This document shows positions 15,767-24,182 of a stretch of 49,140 nt of DNA, piece after piece. The position numbers were made by a program, and so were the translations under genes. The stretch lies in assembly GCF_000310205.1 (NCBI RefSeq), contig NZ_AMXE01000020.1:1-49140 (forward strand). The letters are read 5' to 3'. Under the pieces are notes generated by a model. That model was given only the letters and a program-made list of their open reading frames with translations. It was not told where the DNA came from and searched no databases. The DNA is from Thauera linaloolentis 47Lol = DSM 12138. GTDB lineage: Bacteria; Pseudomonadota; Gammaproteobacteria; Burkholderiales; Rhodocyclaceae. Every line of letters starts with the position of its first letter. Position 1 is the stretch's first letter.

Positions 15767-17980
15767 GTGGTGGTATTCATAACGTCATCGAATCGGTTTT
15801 CCTGGCGGAAGGCGTGCCTGGGCATTGCAAGCTGTGTCGCCATTGCCGCCTTTCCATTCCATGCTGCTGCCGCCGCCGGAAACAAATCCGTGGCGGCGGT
15901 CGACCAGAAGCGGCTCGTCAACGCGGCCGCCGATCCGGGCAACTGGATTACCCGCGGCGGCACGTCGGACGAACAGCATTACAGCCCGCTGAAGCGGATC
16001 GACACGTCCAACGTGTCGCGGCTCGGGTTGGCCTGGTACGGCGAATTCGACACCAACCGCGGCCAGCAGGCGACGCCGCTGGTGATCGACGGCGTGCTGT
16101 ACACCAGCACGGCATGGTCGAAGGTGTACGCCTACGATGCCGCCACCGGCGAGCAGTTGTGGTTCTTCGATCCCGAGGTGCCGGGCAAGAAGGCGCCGGA
16201 TGGCTGCTGCGACGTGGTCAACCGCGGCGTGGCGGCGTGGAAGGGCAAGATCTACGTGGGCACCTACGACGGGCGCCTGATTGCGCTCGACGCCAAGAGC
16301 GGCAAGCCGGTGTGGGAGACGCAGACCACCGACGTGACGCGCAGCTACACCATCACCGGTGCGCCGCGGGTGGCCAACGGCAAGGTGTTCATCGGCAACG
16401 GCGGGGCCGAGTTCGGCGTGCGCGGCTACGTGTCGGCGTATGACGCCGAGAGCGGCAAGCTGGACTGGCGCTTCTACATCACCCCCAACCCGGAAGGAAA
16501 GCCCGACGGTGCGGCCTCGGACAGGATCCACCGCGAAATCGGCTTCAAGACCTGGGGCGACGGCTGGTGGAAGCAGACCGGCGGTGGCGGCACCGCGTGG
16601 GATTCCATCGTCTACGACAAGGACTACGACCAGGTCCTGATCGGCACCGGCAACGGCACGCCGTGGAGCCACGTGGCGCGTTCGGGTGGCGAGGGCGACA
16701 ACCTGTTCATCTCGTCCATCGTCGCGGTCGATGCCAATTCCGGCGAGTACAAGTGGCACTACCAGTCGACACCGGCCGAGGAATGGGACTTCACCGCGAC
16801 CCAGCCCATCGTGCTGACCGAGCTGGAGGTCGATGGCAAGAAGACCAAGGTGGCGATGCAGGCGCCGAAGAACGGTTTCTTCTACGTGCTCGACCGCAGC
16901 AACGGCAAGCTCGTTTCGGCGAAGAACTTCATGCCGGTGAACTGGGCCGCGGGCATCGACCTCGAGACGGGGCGCCCCATCGAGTACCCGGCGGCGCGCT
17001 ATTCGAAGCACGGCAACGACTTTCTTGCGATTCCGGGCGCGTTCGGCGCGCACAACTGGCCGCCGATGGCATACAGCCCGGACACCGGCCTGGTGTACAT
17101 CCCGGCGCAGCAGGGTTCGTTCGGCTACAAGCACGACCCGGACTTCAAGTACAACCCGCTCAACGGCGCCTGGAACCTGGCCAACATTTCCGGGCACCCG
17201 ACGCTGGCGCCGCGCGATGAGGCCGACCGCCTGAGCGTCACCCAGAGCTTCCGCGGCGACCTGATCGCCTGGGACCCGCAGGCGCAGAAGGAAGTCTGGC
17301 GGGTGCCGTATCCCTCCATCGGCGCGGGCGGCACGCTCGCCACGGCCGGCAACCTGGTGTTCCAGGGCACGCCGGACGGCATCTTCCATGCCTACGAGGC
17401 CGATACCGGCAAGGAAGTGTGGAGCTACGACGGCCGCATCGGCATCATCGCCGGCGCGATGAGCTACGAGATCGACGGCACCCAGTACGTTGCCGTGCTG
17501 TCCGGCCTGGGCGGTTCGGCCGGCCTGCAGATCCCGCACATGAAGAATCCCCGCGCGGGTATCGGACGGGTGCTGGTGTTCAAGCTCGACGGCAGCGGCG
17601 CCCTGCCGCCCTACGAGCGCGCGCACCGGCCGGCACAGGTGCCGGCGGAGACCTTCCCGCCCGAGATGGTCGCCCGGGGCGCGGCCTTCTACGGTAACTG
17701 CGTGGCCTGCCACGGCTACGGCACCTACACCAATGACGAGGTCGTGCCCGACCTGCGCCGCTCGCCGCTGCTGCTGGACAAGGCGTCGTTCGCGGCGGTG
17801 GTGTATGACGGCATCCGCGAAAGCCGCGGCATGGTGAGCTTCGCCGACCGCATGAGCCGCGACGACGTGGAGGCGCTGCGCGCCTGGCTGGTTGACCGCG
17901 CCATCCAGCTCAAGGCGGACGAGGCGGCCGAGCAGGCCGCGCGCGCATCCGGCAATCCGGCCGCCAAAGCCAACCCCTGA
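15767..17980 (+). CDS. PQQ-dependent quinohemoprotein alcohol dehydrogenase
   Basis: Periplasmic dehydrogenase of 737 aa with a signal peptide, an eight-bladed PQQ propeller (repeated W-motifs such as YAYDAATGEQLWFFD and HAYEADTGKEVWSYDGR), the vicinal disulfide Cys147-Cys148 in DGCCDVVNRG, and a C-terminal cytochrome c domain with CVACH (Cys645, Cys648, His649). It matches type II quinohemoprotein alcohol dehydrogenases, which oxidise primary alcohols and pass electrons to cytochrome c or azurin. At the usual catalytic Asp the sequence reads Glu (TPAEEWDF, Glu338). The start is GTG 15767 or GTG 15770; AGGAGG ends two and five bases before them. Substrate is not predictable; no pqq synthesis genes are in the window. 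Confidence 0.92.
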   Translation: MVVFITSSNRFSWRKACLGIASCVAIAAFPFHAAAAAGNKSVAAVDQKRLVNAAADPGNWITRGGTSDEQHYSPLKRIDTSNVSRLGLAWYGEFDTNRGQQATPLVIDGVLYTSTAWSKVYAYDAATGEQLWFFDPEVPGKKAPDGCCDVVNRGVAAWKGKIYVGTYDGRLIALDAKSGKPVWETQTTDVTRSYTITGAPRVANGKVFIGNGGAEFGVRGYVSAYDAESGKLDWRFYITPNPEGKPDGAASDRIHREIGFKTWGDGWWKQTGGGGTAWDSIVYDKDYDQVLIGTGNGTPWSHVARSGGEGDNLFISSIVAVDANSGEYKWHYQSTPAEEWDFTATQPIVLTELEVDGKKTKVAMQAPKNGFFYVLDRSNGKLVSAKNFMPVNWAAGIDLETGRPIEYPAARYSKHGNDFLAIPGAFGAHNWPPMAYSPDTGLVYIPAQQGSFGYKHDPDFKYNPLNGAWNLANISGHPTLAPRDEADRLSVTQSFRGDLIAWDPQAQKEVWRVPYPSIGAGGTLATAGNLVFQGTPDGIFHAYEADTGKEVWSYDGRIGIIAGAMSYEIDGTQYVAVLSGLGGSAGLQIPHMKNPRAGIGRVLVFKLDGSGALPPYERAHRPAQVPAETFPPEMVARGAAFYGNCVACHGYGTYTNDEVVPDLRRSPLLLDKASFAAVVYDGIRESRGMVSFADRMSRDDVEALRAWLVDRAIQLKADEAAEQAARASGNPAAKANP

Positions 17981-18001
17981 ACGCATGACCGACTACACAG
18001 G

Positions 18002-18030
18002 CACCGCCTCCGCGTCTTGCGGAGGGGGTG
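18002..18030 (+). terminator. Intercistronic hairpin after the alcohol dehydrogenase
   Basis: A 12-base stem with one mismatch (CACCGCCTCCGC and GCGGAGGGGGTG) and a 5-base loop lies between the dehydrogenase stop and the next ribosome site. There is no T-run. It more likely sets mRNA stability or partial polarity than complete termination. Confidence 0.55.
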
Positions 18031-18051
18031 GCTTCCTCACGAGGTGAAAAA

Positions 18052-18921
18052 ATGAACACAGAACGTCAAGAGCGTCCGTCGACCGGGCTGCTGCTGGGGC
18101 TGGCCTGCGTGGCCGGCGTTGCCGGAATGCTGGCGGCGGGGGACAGCGAGGCGGCCACCGGCCGCAGCTTCATCGCGCCGCATGAATATGCGCTGCCGTC
18201 CAATGTCCCCGATGGATTCGACGTGTTTCTCGTCTATGGCTACCTGGAGCGGGGCGACCAGGCTTTCGATGCCAAGGGCGACAAGCAGCGTTCCGACCGC
18301 ACGGAGACGATGGTCTCGCTGTTGAAGTATTCGCGCGGCTGGACCCTGGAGAGCGATCCGAACTTCGGCTACGCCTGGGAGCTGATCGTGCCGGTGAGCG
18401 GCTCACGCAACCGTACGGCGAGGACCTCGGCGAGCGGGGTGGGCGACCCCATCGTCGCGCCCTACATCTGGTACAAGCTGTCGGAAAAGGTCACCGTCGG
18501 CACCGACTTCCTGTTCCAACTCCCGGTCGGCGACAGCGACGTGGGCGGCGGCGACAGCTGGAAGTTCACCAACTCGGTTTTCGTCGACGTGCAACTGGGC
18601 AAGTTCAACTACACCGGCGACGTGATCTGGAACTTCCCCGGCACGTCGAACAAGGCGGACGCCAAGGCCGGGAAGTCGTGGTCGACCGAGCACTTGTTCG
18701 GCTATCGTGTCTCGCCGCTCGTGGAACCGTATGTGGGCGTCGCCTACGAATACCAGAAGGCGTCGGTGATCAACCCCGCCAACAGCGAGACCGACGTCAT
18801 GGGTGGGGTGATGTTCCATTTCAAGAAGGGCAGCGCGGCGTTCCACTTGCTGCACACGGTGGATGGCAAGAACCGGCCCGCCGGCAACTCGCTCAATCTG
18901 CGGCTGGTGTGGGCGCTCTGA
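18052..18921 (+). CDS. Outer-membrane beta-barrel protein, MetA-pathway/SphA-like
   Basis: A 289-aa exported protein beginning MNTERQ, with GAGGTG five bases before the ATG. A signal peptide (LLLGLACVAGVAGMLAAG) is followed by alternating amphipathic strands such as VTVGTDFLFQLPVGDS, PYVGVAYEYQ and a C-terminal strand LNLRLVWAL, the pattern of an outer-membrane barrel. It resembles the Phenol_MetA_deg family of barrels found in catabolic operons for hydrophobic substrates. Position between the alcohol and aldehyde dehydrogenases suggests it admits the alcohol to the periplasm; this is inference. Confidence 0.8.
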   Translation: MNTERQERPSTGLLLGLACVAGVAGMLAAGDSEAATGRSFIAPHEYALPSNVPDGFDVFLVYGYLERGDQAFDAKGDKQRSDRTETMVSLLKYSRGWTLESDPNFGYAWELIVPVSGSRNRTARTSASGVGDPIVAPYIWYKLSEKVTVGTDFLFQLPVGDSDVGGGDSWKFTNSVFVDVQLGKFNYTGDVIWNFPGTSNKADAKAGKSWSTEHLFGYRVSPLVEPYVGVAYEYQKASVINPANSETDVMGGVMFHFKKGSAAFHLLHTVDGKNRPAGNSLNLRLVWAL

Positions 18922-18973
18922 CGGCGGGCCGCCGGTCCGACAAGAAGGAAGGAAACTCGAAGGAGACGAAAGC

Positions 18974-20425
18974 ATGAAAAACGATCTGAATCCCGCGCTG
19001 GCCGCCCAGGCCGGCAGCGCCCGGCATTACGCGATGCTGATCGACGGCGAGCTGGTTGCCGGCGCGACGACGATCCCGGTCATCGATCCGGCGACCGAAG
19101 AGGTCTTTGCCCATGCCCCGGCGGCCGACGTGAGCCAGCTCGAAAAGGCGGTCGCGGCGGCCAAGGCGGCGTTCGGCGCGTGGAAGGACGTGGCGCCTGC
19201 CGAGCGCGCCGCGCTGGTGCATCGCATCGCCGACGCCATCGAGGCGCGGCGCGAGGAGATCGCGCGGATCATCACGCTGGAAGTCGGCAAGCCGATCGCG
19301 GCTGCCCGCGCGGACGTGGATCTGTCGCTGATGTGGGCGCGCCAGGTGGCGGCTGTGGAACTGAAGCCGGAGGTGCTGCAGGACGATGAACAGGCCTACG
19401 TCGAGGTCCGCTACAAGCCGATCGGCGTCGTGGCGGCCATCATCCCGTGGAACTTCCCGTTCTTCCAGACCGTGTACAAGCTGGTGCCGGCCCTGCTGAC
19501 CGGCAACACCGTCGTCGTCAAGCCGGCGCCGACCAGCCCGTTGAACGCGATGCTGCTGGGCGAGATCCTGCACGGCATCCTGCCGCCGGGCGTGGTCAAT
19601 GTCGTCGGTGATGACGGCAGCCTCGGTCCGCGCCTGTCGAGCCACCCCGACATCGGCAAGGTGTCGTTCACCGGGTCGACGGCGGCCGGGCGGCAGGTGA
19701 TGGCCAGCGGTGCGCCGACGCTCAAGCGCATCGTGCTGGAACTCGGCGGCAACGATGCCGCGATCGTGCTCGACGATGCCGACGTCGATTCGGCGGCCCG
19801 GGGCATCTTTACCTGGGCCTTCATGAATTCGGGGCAGGTCTGCATCAACATCAAGCGCATCTACGTGCCGGATGCGTTGTACGACCGCTTCTGCGACGTG
19901 TTCGCGAAACTCGCCAGGTCGGCGGTCGTGGGCCACGGGCTGGACGAGAAGACCGAGTACGGCCCGATCCAGAACCGGCGCCAGTACGAAGCGGTCCTGC
20001 GCTCGCTCGACGTCGCCCGGCGCGACGGCACGGTGATCGCGGGCGGCGAGCCGGCGCAGGGCAAAGGCTATTTCGTGCCGCCGACGGTGGTGCGGGACAT
20101 CGATGAATCGAGCCTACTGGTCAGCGAAGAGACCTTCGGCCCGATCCGCTCGATCCTGAGGTATTCGTCGATCGACGAAGCGGTACGCCGCGCCAACGAT
20201 ACGCAGTACGGGCTGGGCGGCTCGGTGTGGGGCAAGGACATCGAGCACGCGGCACGGATCGCCGCACGGCTGGAAAGCGGCACGACGTGGGTGAACACCC
20301 ACTTCGCGCTGGCGCCGAATGTCCCGTTCGGCGGACGCAAGCAGTCGGGACTGGGGGTCGAATTTGGCCTCGAAGGCATCCACGAGTTCACCGACCGCCA
20401 CGTCATCCACGTCGCGCGGGGGTGA
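18974..20425 (+). CDS. NAD(P)-dependent aldehyde dehydrogenase
   Basis: Cytoplasmic ALDH-superfamily enzyme of 483 aa with no signal peptide. Visible motifs are IPWNFPFFQ (cofactor entry), GSTAAGRQVM, ELGGNDAAIVLDD with the general base Glu, and the catalytic Cys in FMNSGQVCIN. The start at 18974 has AAGGAG nine bases upstream. It lies 52 bases after the outer-membrane gene and probably shares its message. It should oxidise the aldehyde formed by the PQQ dehydrogenase to the acid used by the acyl-CoA synthetase. Confidence 0.92.
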   Translation: MKNDLNPALAAQAGSARHYAMLIDGELVAGATTIPVIDPATEEVFAHAPAADVSQLEKAVAAAKAAFGAWKDVAPAERAALVHRIADAIEARREEIARIITLEVGKPIAAARADVDLSLMWARQVAAVELKPEVLQDDEQAYVEVRYKPIGVVAAIIPWNFPFFQTVYKLVPALLTGNTVVVKPAPTSPLNAMLLGEILHGILPPGVVNVVGDDGSLGPRLSSHPDIGKVSFTGSTAAGRQVMASGAPTLKRIVLELGGNDAAIVLDDADVDSAARGIFTWAFMNSGQVCINIKRIYVPDALYDRFCDVFAKLARSAVVGHGLDEKTEYGPIQNRRQYEAVLRSLDVARRDGTVIAGGEPAQGKGYFVPPTVVRDIDESSLLVSEETFGPIRSILRYSSIDEAVRRANDTQYGLGGSVWGKDIEHAARIAARLESGTTWVNTHFALAPNVPFGGRKQSGLGVEFGLEGIHEFTDRHVIHVARG

Positions 20426-20430
20426 CGGCA

Positions 20431-20463
20431 CCGGGCGGCGCGGATACCGTCCGTGCCGCCCGG
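20431..20463. terminator. Bidirectional terminator between the convergent ALDH and mocR genes
   Basis: CCGGGCGGC-GCGGA and TCCGT-GCCGCCCGG form a 14-base stem (one G-U) with a 5-base loop. It fills the 43-base gap between two convergent genes. Poly-T tails are lacking, so efficiency is uncertain. Confidence 0.7.
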
Positions 20464-20468
20464 CCGCC

Positions 20469-21851
20469 TTACAGGCAGGCCTTCATGCTCTCGATGAACA
20501 GCGGGTCCTGCAGGTAGCCGACGTTCAAGCGGGTCCAGGGCGACTTCGAGCGGGGGTTCAGCATGAAGATCGAGCCGGGGGCGAGAACGACCCCCTTGGG
20601 CAACAGGCGCAGCGTCAAGGCGTTCATGTCTTCGATGCCCGGGAAGCGCGCCCACAGATAGAGCGTCTGTTCGGGCTCGCAGAACAGTTCGGCGCCGAGA
20701 TCCTTCAGTATCCGGATTCCGTCCCGGGTGGCGCTGCGGGCATGTTCCTGGAGGCGGACGACGTGGCGCAGGAAATGCCCCTCGCTGAGCATCACGTCGA
20801 GAATCCGTTCGCTGTATTCGCAGCCGCTGACATGCAGCAGCATCTTGATGTCGGCCAGTTCCTCGATCCGGTTGACGTCGCCGGCGATGAAGCCGGCGCG
20901 CAATGATGCGGAAAGCGATTTGGAGAAACTGCCGACGTAAAGCGTATTCCTGAGATTGTCCACCGCTGATATCTTCGGGGCGGAATTGATCTTGATGTCG
21001 GCGACGGCATCGTCTTCGACGACCAGCAGGTTGTACATGGCGGCGAGTTTCGCGATTCGCCGTGCCTTTTCTTCGCTGATGTCCGAGCCGGTGGGGTTCT
21101 GCCCCGACGACTGGACGAAGAAAAGGCGGGCGCGTTCGGTACGCAGCTTGTGCTCGAGCATTTCGACGTCCGGGCCGTCGGCAAGGCGCGGAATGGCGAT
21201 CATCCGTGCGCCCTGCAACTGGAGCTTGCCGAATAGCGGGTAATAGCCGGGCTCTTCGACGAAAACCGGATCGCCGGCCGATACATAGCGCCGAATGATC
21301 AGGTCGAGCCCGTGGTTGCCGCCGTGCGTCGTCATGATCTGGCGTTCGGATGCGCCGATCGAATGGGCGGCCAGCTTGCGGTTGATGTGGGAGCGCAGGT
21401 TCGGATTGCCGTAGCGGCTGCCGTAGCGGAACAACCCGGCGATGCCGTTGCGCGTGATCTGGCGGTGGAACTTGTCGATGCGCATCTCCGACAGCCAGTG
21501 CGGCGGCGGCAAGGCGATGCTGAGGTTCGATTCGCCCGGGGCCTGCAGCAATTGCTGGCGCATAAGCCAGATGGTGTCGATGGCCCGCTGGTACGCCTGC
21601 GGCGACGCTTCGTCGCCATCGTGGGCCTGTCTGGGGCTGCCGATCACGAAAAAGCCCTTGCCCCGGTGGGCCTGGACCAATTGCCACTGCGTCAGCAGCT
21701 CGAATGCGGCGATGACCGTATTCAGCGAATGCGAATAGAGCCGCGCGTAGATCCGCAGCGACGGCAGCTTGTCGCCTTTCTTGAGCGAGCCGGACAGGAT
21801 CTGCTTCGAAATGTCCTGGGCGATCTTCTCCGCGGCGTTCTTCTGTTTCAT
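20469..21851 (-). CDS. MocR-family (GntR HTH plus aminotransferase domain) regulator
   Basis: 460 aa. The N-terminal winged helix-turn-helix (AAEKIAQDISKQILSGSLKKGDKLPSLRIYARLYSHSLNTV...) is followed from about residue 100 by a fold-type I aminotransferase-like domain. It has QNPTGSDIS, the PLP-contacting VVEDDAVADI and the Schiff-base Lys in GSFSKSLSASLRAGF, so PLP binding should be intact. MocR proteins act as PLP-dependent activators or repressors of adjacent catabolic genes. The ATG is 29 bases from a direct-repeat element that also lies before the PQQ dehydrogenase, suggesting self-regulation and control of the whole module. The ligand is unknown. Confidence 0.92.
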   Translation of the reverse strand: MKQKNAAEKIAQDISKQILSGSLKKGDKLPSLRIYARLYSHSLNTVIAAFELLTQWQLVQAHRGKGFFVIGSPRQAHDGDEASPQAYQRAIDTIWLMRQQLLQAPGESNLSIALPPPHWLSEMRIDKFHRQITRNGIAGLFRYGSRYGNPNLRSHINRKLAAHSIGASERQIMTTHGGNHGLDLIIRRYVSAGDPVFVEEPGYYPLFGKLQLQGARMIAIPRLADGPDVEMLEHKLRTERARLFFVQSSGQNPTGSDISEEKARRIAKLAAMYNLLVVEDDAVADIKINSAPKISAVDNLRNTLYVGSFSKSLSASLRAGFIAGDVNRIEELADIKMLLHVSGCEYSERILDVMLSEGHFLRHVVRLQEHARSATRDGIRILKDLGAELFCEPEQTLYLWARFPGIEDMNALTLRLLPKGVVLAPGSIFMLNPRSKSPWTRLNVGYLQDPLFIESMKACL

Positions 21852-21875
21852 GGCGTCATTGGGTGGGGGTGGCGT

Positions 21876-21902
21876 GGGTAACTGTTTCCCGCGACTGTAT
21901 CT
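21876..21902 (+). promoter_or_regulatory. Direct-repeat operator between mocR and the acyl-CoA synthetase gene
   Basis: GGGT, one base, ACTGTT (21881-21886), seven bases including CCG, ACTGTATCT (21894-21902); unit spacing is 13 bases, identical to 15431-15457. The two 27-base elements differ only in the unconserved linker positions. It lies close to the mocR start and about 140 bases before the divergent synthetase. Confidence 0.75.
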
Positions 21903-21950
21903 TCCTTGGCCGTGGGCTTCTTGCTAGCGTGATTCATTGTCTGGCGGCGT

Positions 21951-21991
21951 GGAAAGATTCATTTTTCGGGCTATTGCCGTTGAATCTTTCC
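21951..21991. promoter_or_regulatory. Perfect 11-base inverted repeat before the acyl-CoA synthetase gene
   Basis: GGAAAGATTCA (21951-21961) and TGAATCTTTCC (21981-21991) are exact complements separated by 19 bases. It lies 51 bases before the ATG. It could be an operator with two half-sites about three helical turns apart, or a leader hairpin. No second copy was found in the window. Confidence 0.6.
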
Positions 21992-22042
21992 GCCTATTCT
22001 TATTGGCGCCTTGCCGCGCCTATCTTACTGCGTGGAGATGAA

Positions 22043-23662
22043 ATGGAGAAACTCGCAAGCAGCGAGGCGGACGATTCCATTGACAAGCGTGCGATGTCGG
22101 CGCGGGTGATTCCCGCCCGCTACAACATGGGTTTCGACGCATGCACGAAGTGGGCGGCCGGCCCGGATCGCCTGGCACTGGTGCACGACGATGGAAAGAC
22201 CATCGAGCGCTATTCATTCCAGGACATCGAGGCGCTATCCAATCAGACGGCGAACCTGCTGCGCGATGCCGGCGTCACCGTCGGGACCCGGGTGGCCTTG
22301 ATGGTGCCGCAGCGCCCCGAGACGGCCTATTGCCACGTCGCCATCTACAAGTCGGCAGCCATCGCGGTGCCGCTGTTTCCGCTGTTCGGCGAGGAAGCGA
22401 TCGAACACCGCTTGTCCGACAGCGAGGCCGAAGTGTTCATCGGCGACCGCCAGTCGATCGCCAAGCTGAACCGGGTCCGTGCCCGGCTGCCACATCTCGA
22501 GCGCGTGTTCTGTGTCGATGGCGCCGCCGAGGGCGCCGAGGACTTCCACGCGCTTCGGCGCAGCGCCGCGGCGCATGCGCCGATTGCCGACACGTCCGCG
22601 GACGATCCGGCACTGATCATCTACACCTCCGGCACGACCGGAAAATCGAAGGGCGCGCTGCACGCGCAGCGCGTGCTGCTGGGGCATCTCCCCGGCGTCG
22701 AGATGTCGCACGACGGTCTCGGCCAGCCCGGCGACCTGATGTGGACGCCGGCCGACTGGTCGTGGATCGGCGGGCTGCTGGATGTGCTGATGCCCGCCTG
22801 GCACCACGGCATTCCCGTGCTTGCGCGCCGTTTCGAGAAGTTCGACGCCGCCGAGGCGATGGCATTGATGGCCCGCCACGGCGTGCGCAACGCCATGCTG
22901 CCGCCGACCGCACTGAAGCTCCTGCGTGCCGGCACGCGCGGCGATCATGACTACGGCCTGGCGCTGCGCTCGGTCGCGAGCGGCGGGGAAAGCCTGGGCA
23001 CCGAACTGCTCGACTGGGGGCGCGCCGTCCTCGGCGTGAACATCAACGAATTCTATGGACAGACTGAATGCAACATGGTGGTGTCGTCGAGCAGCCGCCT
23101 GTTTCCGGCCAAACCCGGCTGGATGGGCAAGGCGGTGCCGGGGCACGACGTGCGCATCGTCGATGCGTGCGGGGCGGTGAAGCCGATCGGTGAAGCCGGG
23201 CTGATCGGCGTCCGCCAGCCGAACCCGGTGTCCTTCCTCGGTTACTGGAACAACCCGGCGGCGACCCGCGACAAGTTCGCCGGCGACTTCCTGCTGACGG
23301 GCGACCAGGGCGAGATGGACGCCGACGGCTTCATCCGCTTCATCGGGCGCGACGACGACATCATCACCAGCGCCGGCTACCGGATTGGCCCGGGACCGAT
23401 CGAGGATTGCCTGCTCGGCCACCCGGCGGTACGGCAGGCCGCAGTGATCGGCATTCCCGATCCCGAGCGGACCGAACTGGTGAAGGCCTTCGTCGTCCTC
23501 AACGACGGGTTCGCCGGCGGCGACGAACTGACCCGGCAGTTGAAGGAGCACGTCCGCTCGCGGCTCGCCGGACACGAGTACCCGCGCCTGATCGAGTATC
23601 TCGACGAGCTGCCGAGCACGACCACCGGCAAGGTGCTGCGCCGCGAGTTGCGGCTTCGGTAA
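22043..23662 (+). CDS. AMP-forming acyl-CoA synthetase
   Basis: ANL-superfamily enzyme (539 aa from ATG 22043, with GGAG eight bases upstream). Motifs: P-loop-like IIYTSGTTGKSKGALH, NEFYGQTECNMVV, LLTGDQGEMDADGFIRFIGRDDDIITSAGYRIGP and the C-terminal acyl-adenylate Lys in TTTGKVLRREL. The frame is open upstream to 21863 but that part has no ribosome site and no family match. It resembles acetyl/propionyl and medium-chain acyl-CoA synthetases, so it would activate the acid released by the aldehyde dehydrogenase. Chain length is not predictable by eye. Confidence 0.92.
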   Translation: MEKLASSEADDSIDKRAMSARVIPARYNMGFDACTKWAAGPDRLALVHDDGKTIERYSFQDIEALSNQTANLLRDAGVTVGTRVALMVPQRPETAYCHVAIYKSAAIAVPLFPLFGEEAIEHRLSDSEAEVFIGDRQSIAKLNRVRARLPHLERVFCVDGAAEGAEDFHALRRSAAAHAPIADTSADDPALIIYTSGTTGKSKGALHAQRVLLGHLPGVEMSHDGLGQPGDLMWTPADWSWIGGLLDVLMPAWHHGIPVLARRFEKFDAAEAMALMARHGVRNAMLPPTALKLLRAGTRGDHDYGLALRSVASGGESLGTELLDWGRAVLGVNINEFYGQTECNMVVSSSSRLFPAKPGWMGKAVPGHDVRIVDACGAVKPIGEAGLIGVRQPNPVSFLGYWNNPAATRDKFAGDFLLTGDQGEMDADGFIRFIGRDDDIITSAGYRIGPGPIEDCLLGHPAVRQAAVIGIPDPERTELVKAFVVLNDGFAGGDELTRQLKEHVRSRLAGHEYPRLIEYLDELPSTTTGKVLRRELRLR

Positions 23663-23920
23663 GGCTACGGTGGGGCGACTGGTGGTGTGATTTCACCGGT
23701 GACGCGATCGGCCGCACTCGCCCAGCCCGATGTTCTGCAGCACCTGATCCAGCGTTGCTCCCGTGCTTGTCAGGGAAATACCGTATCAGCACAAGAGGGT
23801 GCATCAATCCCGGACGCTGGTTTGAGAATGCCGTTGCAGGTGCTGGAACAAGGCTTCTTGGCGTTCCAGACCCGTCTCCGGGCTAGCTCCAATACCGTTC
23901 AGATAAGCGCGGCTTGTTTC

Positions 23921-23981
23921 TGTAGGAGCGGCGCCAGCCGCGCGAACACGGCCTGATTCGCGGCTAAAGCCGCCCTTACCG
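23921..23981. repeat. REP-like element pair (GTAGGAGCGGC type)
   Basis: TGTAGGAGCGGCGCCAGCCGCG is followed after a short spacer by the inverted arm TTCGCGGCTAAAGCCGC and CCTTAC. This is the two-armed arrangement of the TGTAGGAGCGGCTTCAGCCGCGAA repetitive extragenic palindromes common in Pseudomonas and related bacteria. It lies in the gap between the convergent synthetase and ychF genes. Confidence 0.8.
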
Positions 23982-23999
23982 TGACGAGGCGCGCGTTGA

Positions 24000-24120
24000 C
24001 TGAACCGCATTGGGGCCAGTTCCCTATGTTTCCAAGGTGGCTTCTGGGGTGATTCCACCGCCAAATGGGGTAGTCGTGGGTTCGGAATGGGGTAGTTCCA
24101 CGGAAAACTACCCCATTGGC
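24000..24120. mobile_element. Possible insertion-sequence end remnant with repeated 11-mers
   Basis: AATGGGGTAGT occurs at 24064-24074 and 24086-24096 and in inverted form at 24107-24117. The surrounding text (phrases such as TATGTTTCCAAGGTGGCT and GATTCCACCGCC) resembles what I recall of the end regions of IS21-like elements. No transposase reading frame remains. The identification is from memory of similar sequences, so low confidence. The rest of the 520-base gap around it holds no gene. Confidence 0.4.
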
Positions 24121-24182
24121 GCTGCCCGCCGTGCTGTTCAGCCAGCCGAGTGCTACCCGGCTGTCACTGGGGCAGGAGAAAG

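Noticed and set aside
21905-21935. Possible sigma-54 promoter (TTGGCC ... TTGCT) before the synthetase
   Set aside because: The GG and GC elements are 15 bases apart instead of 12, and no sigma-54 activator gene lies nearby.
21863-22042. N-terminal extension of the acyl-CoA synthetase of 60 codons
   Set aside because: It would read through the shared operator and the inverted repeat, has no ribosome site, and the ATG at 22043 has a good GGAG.
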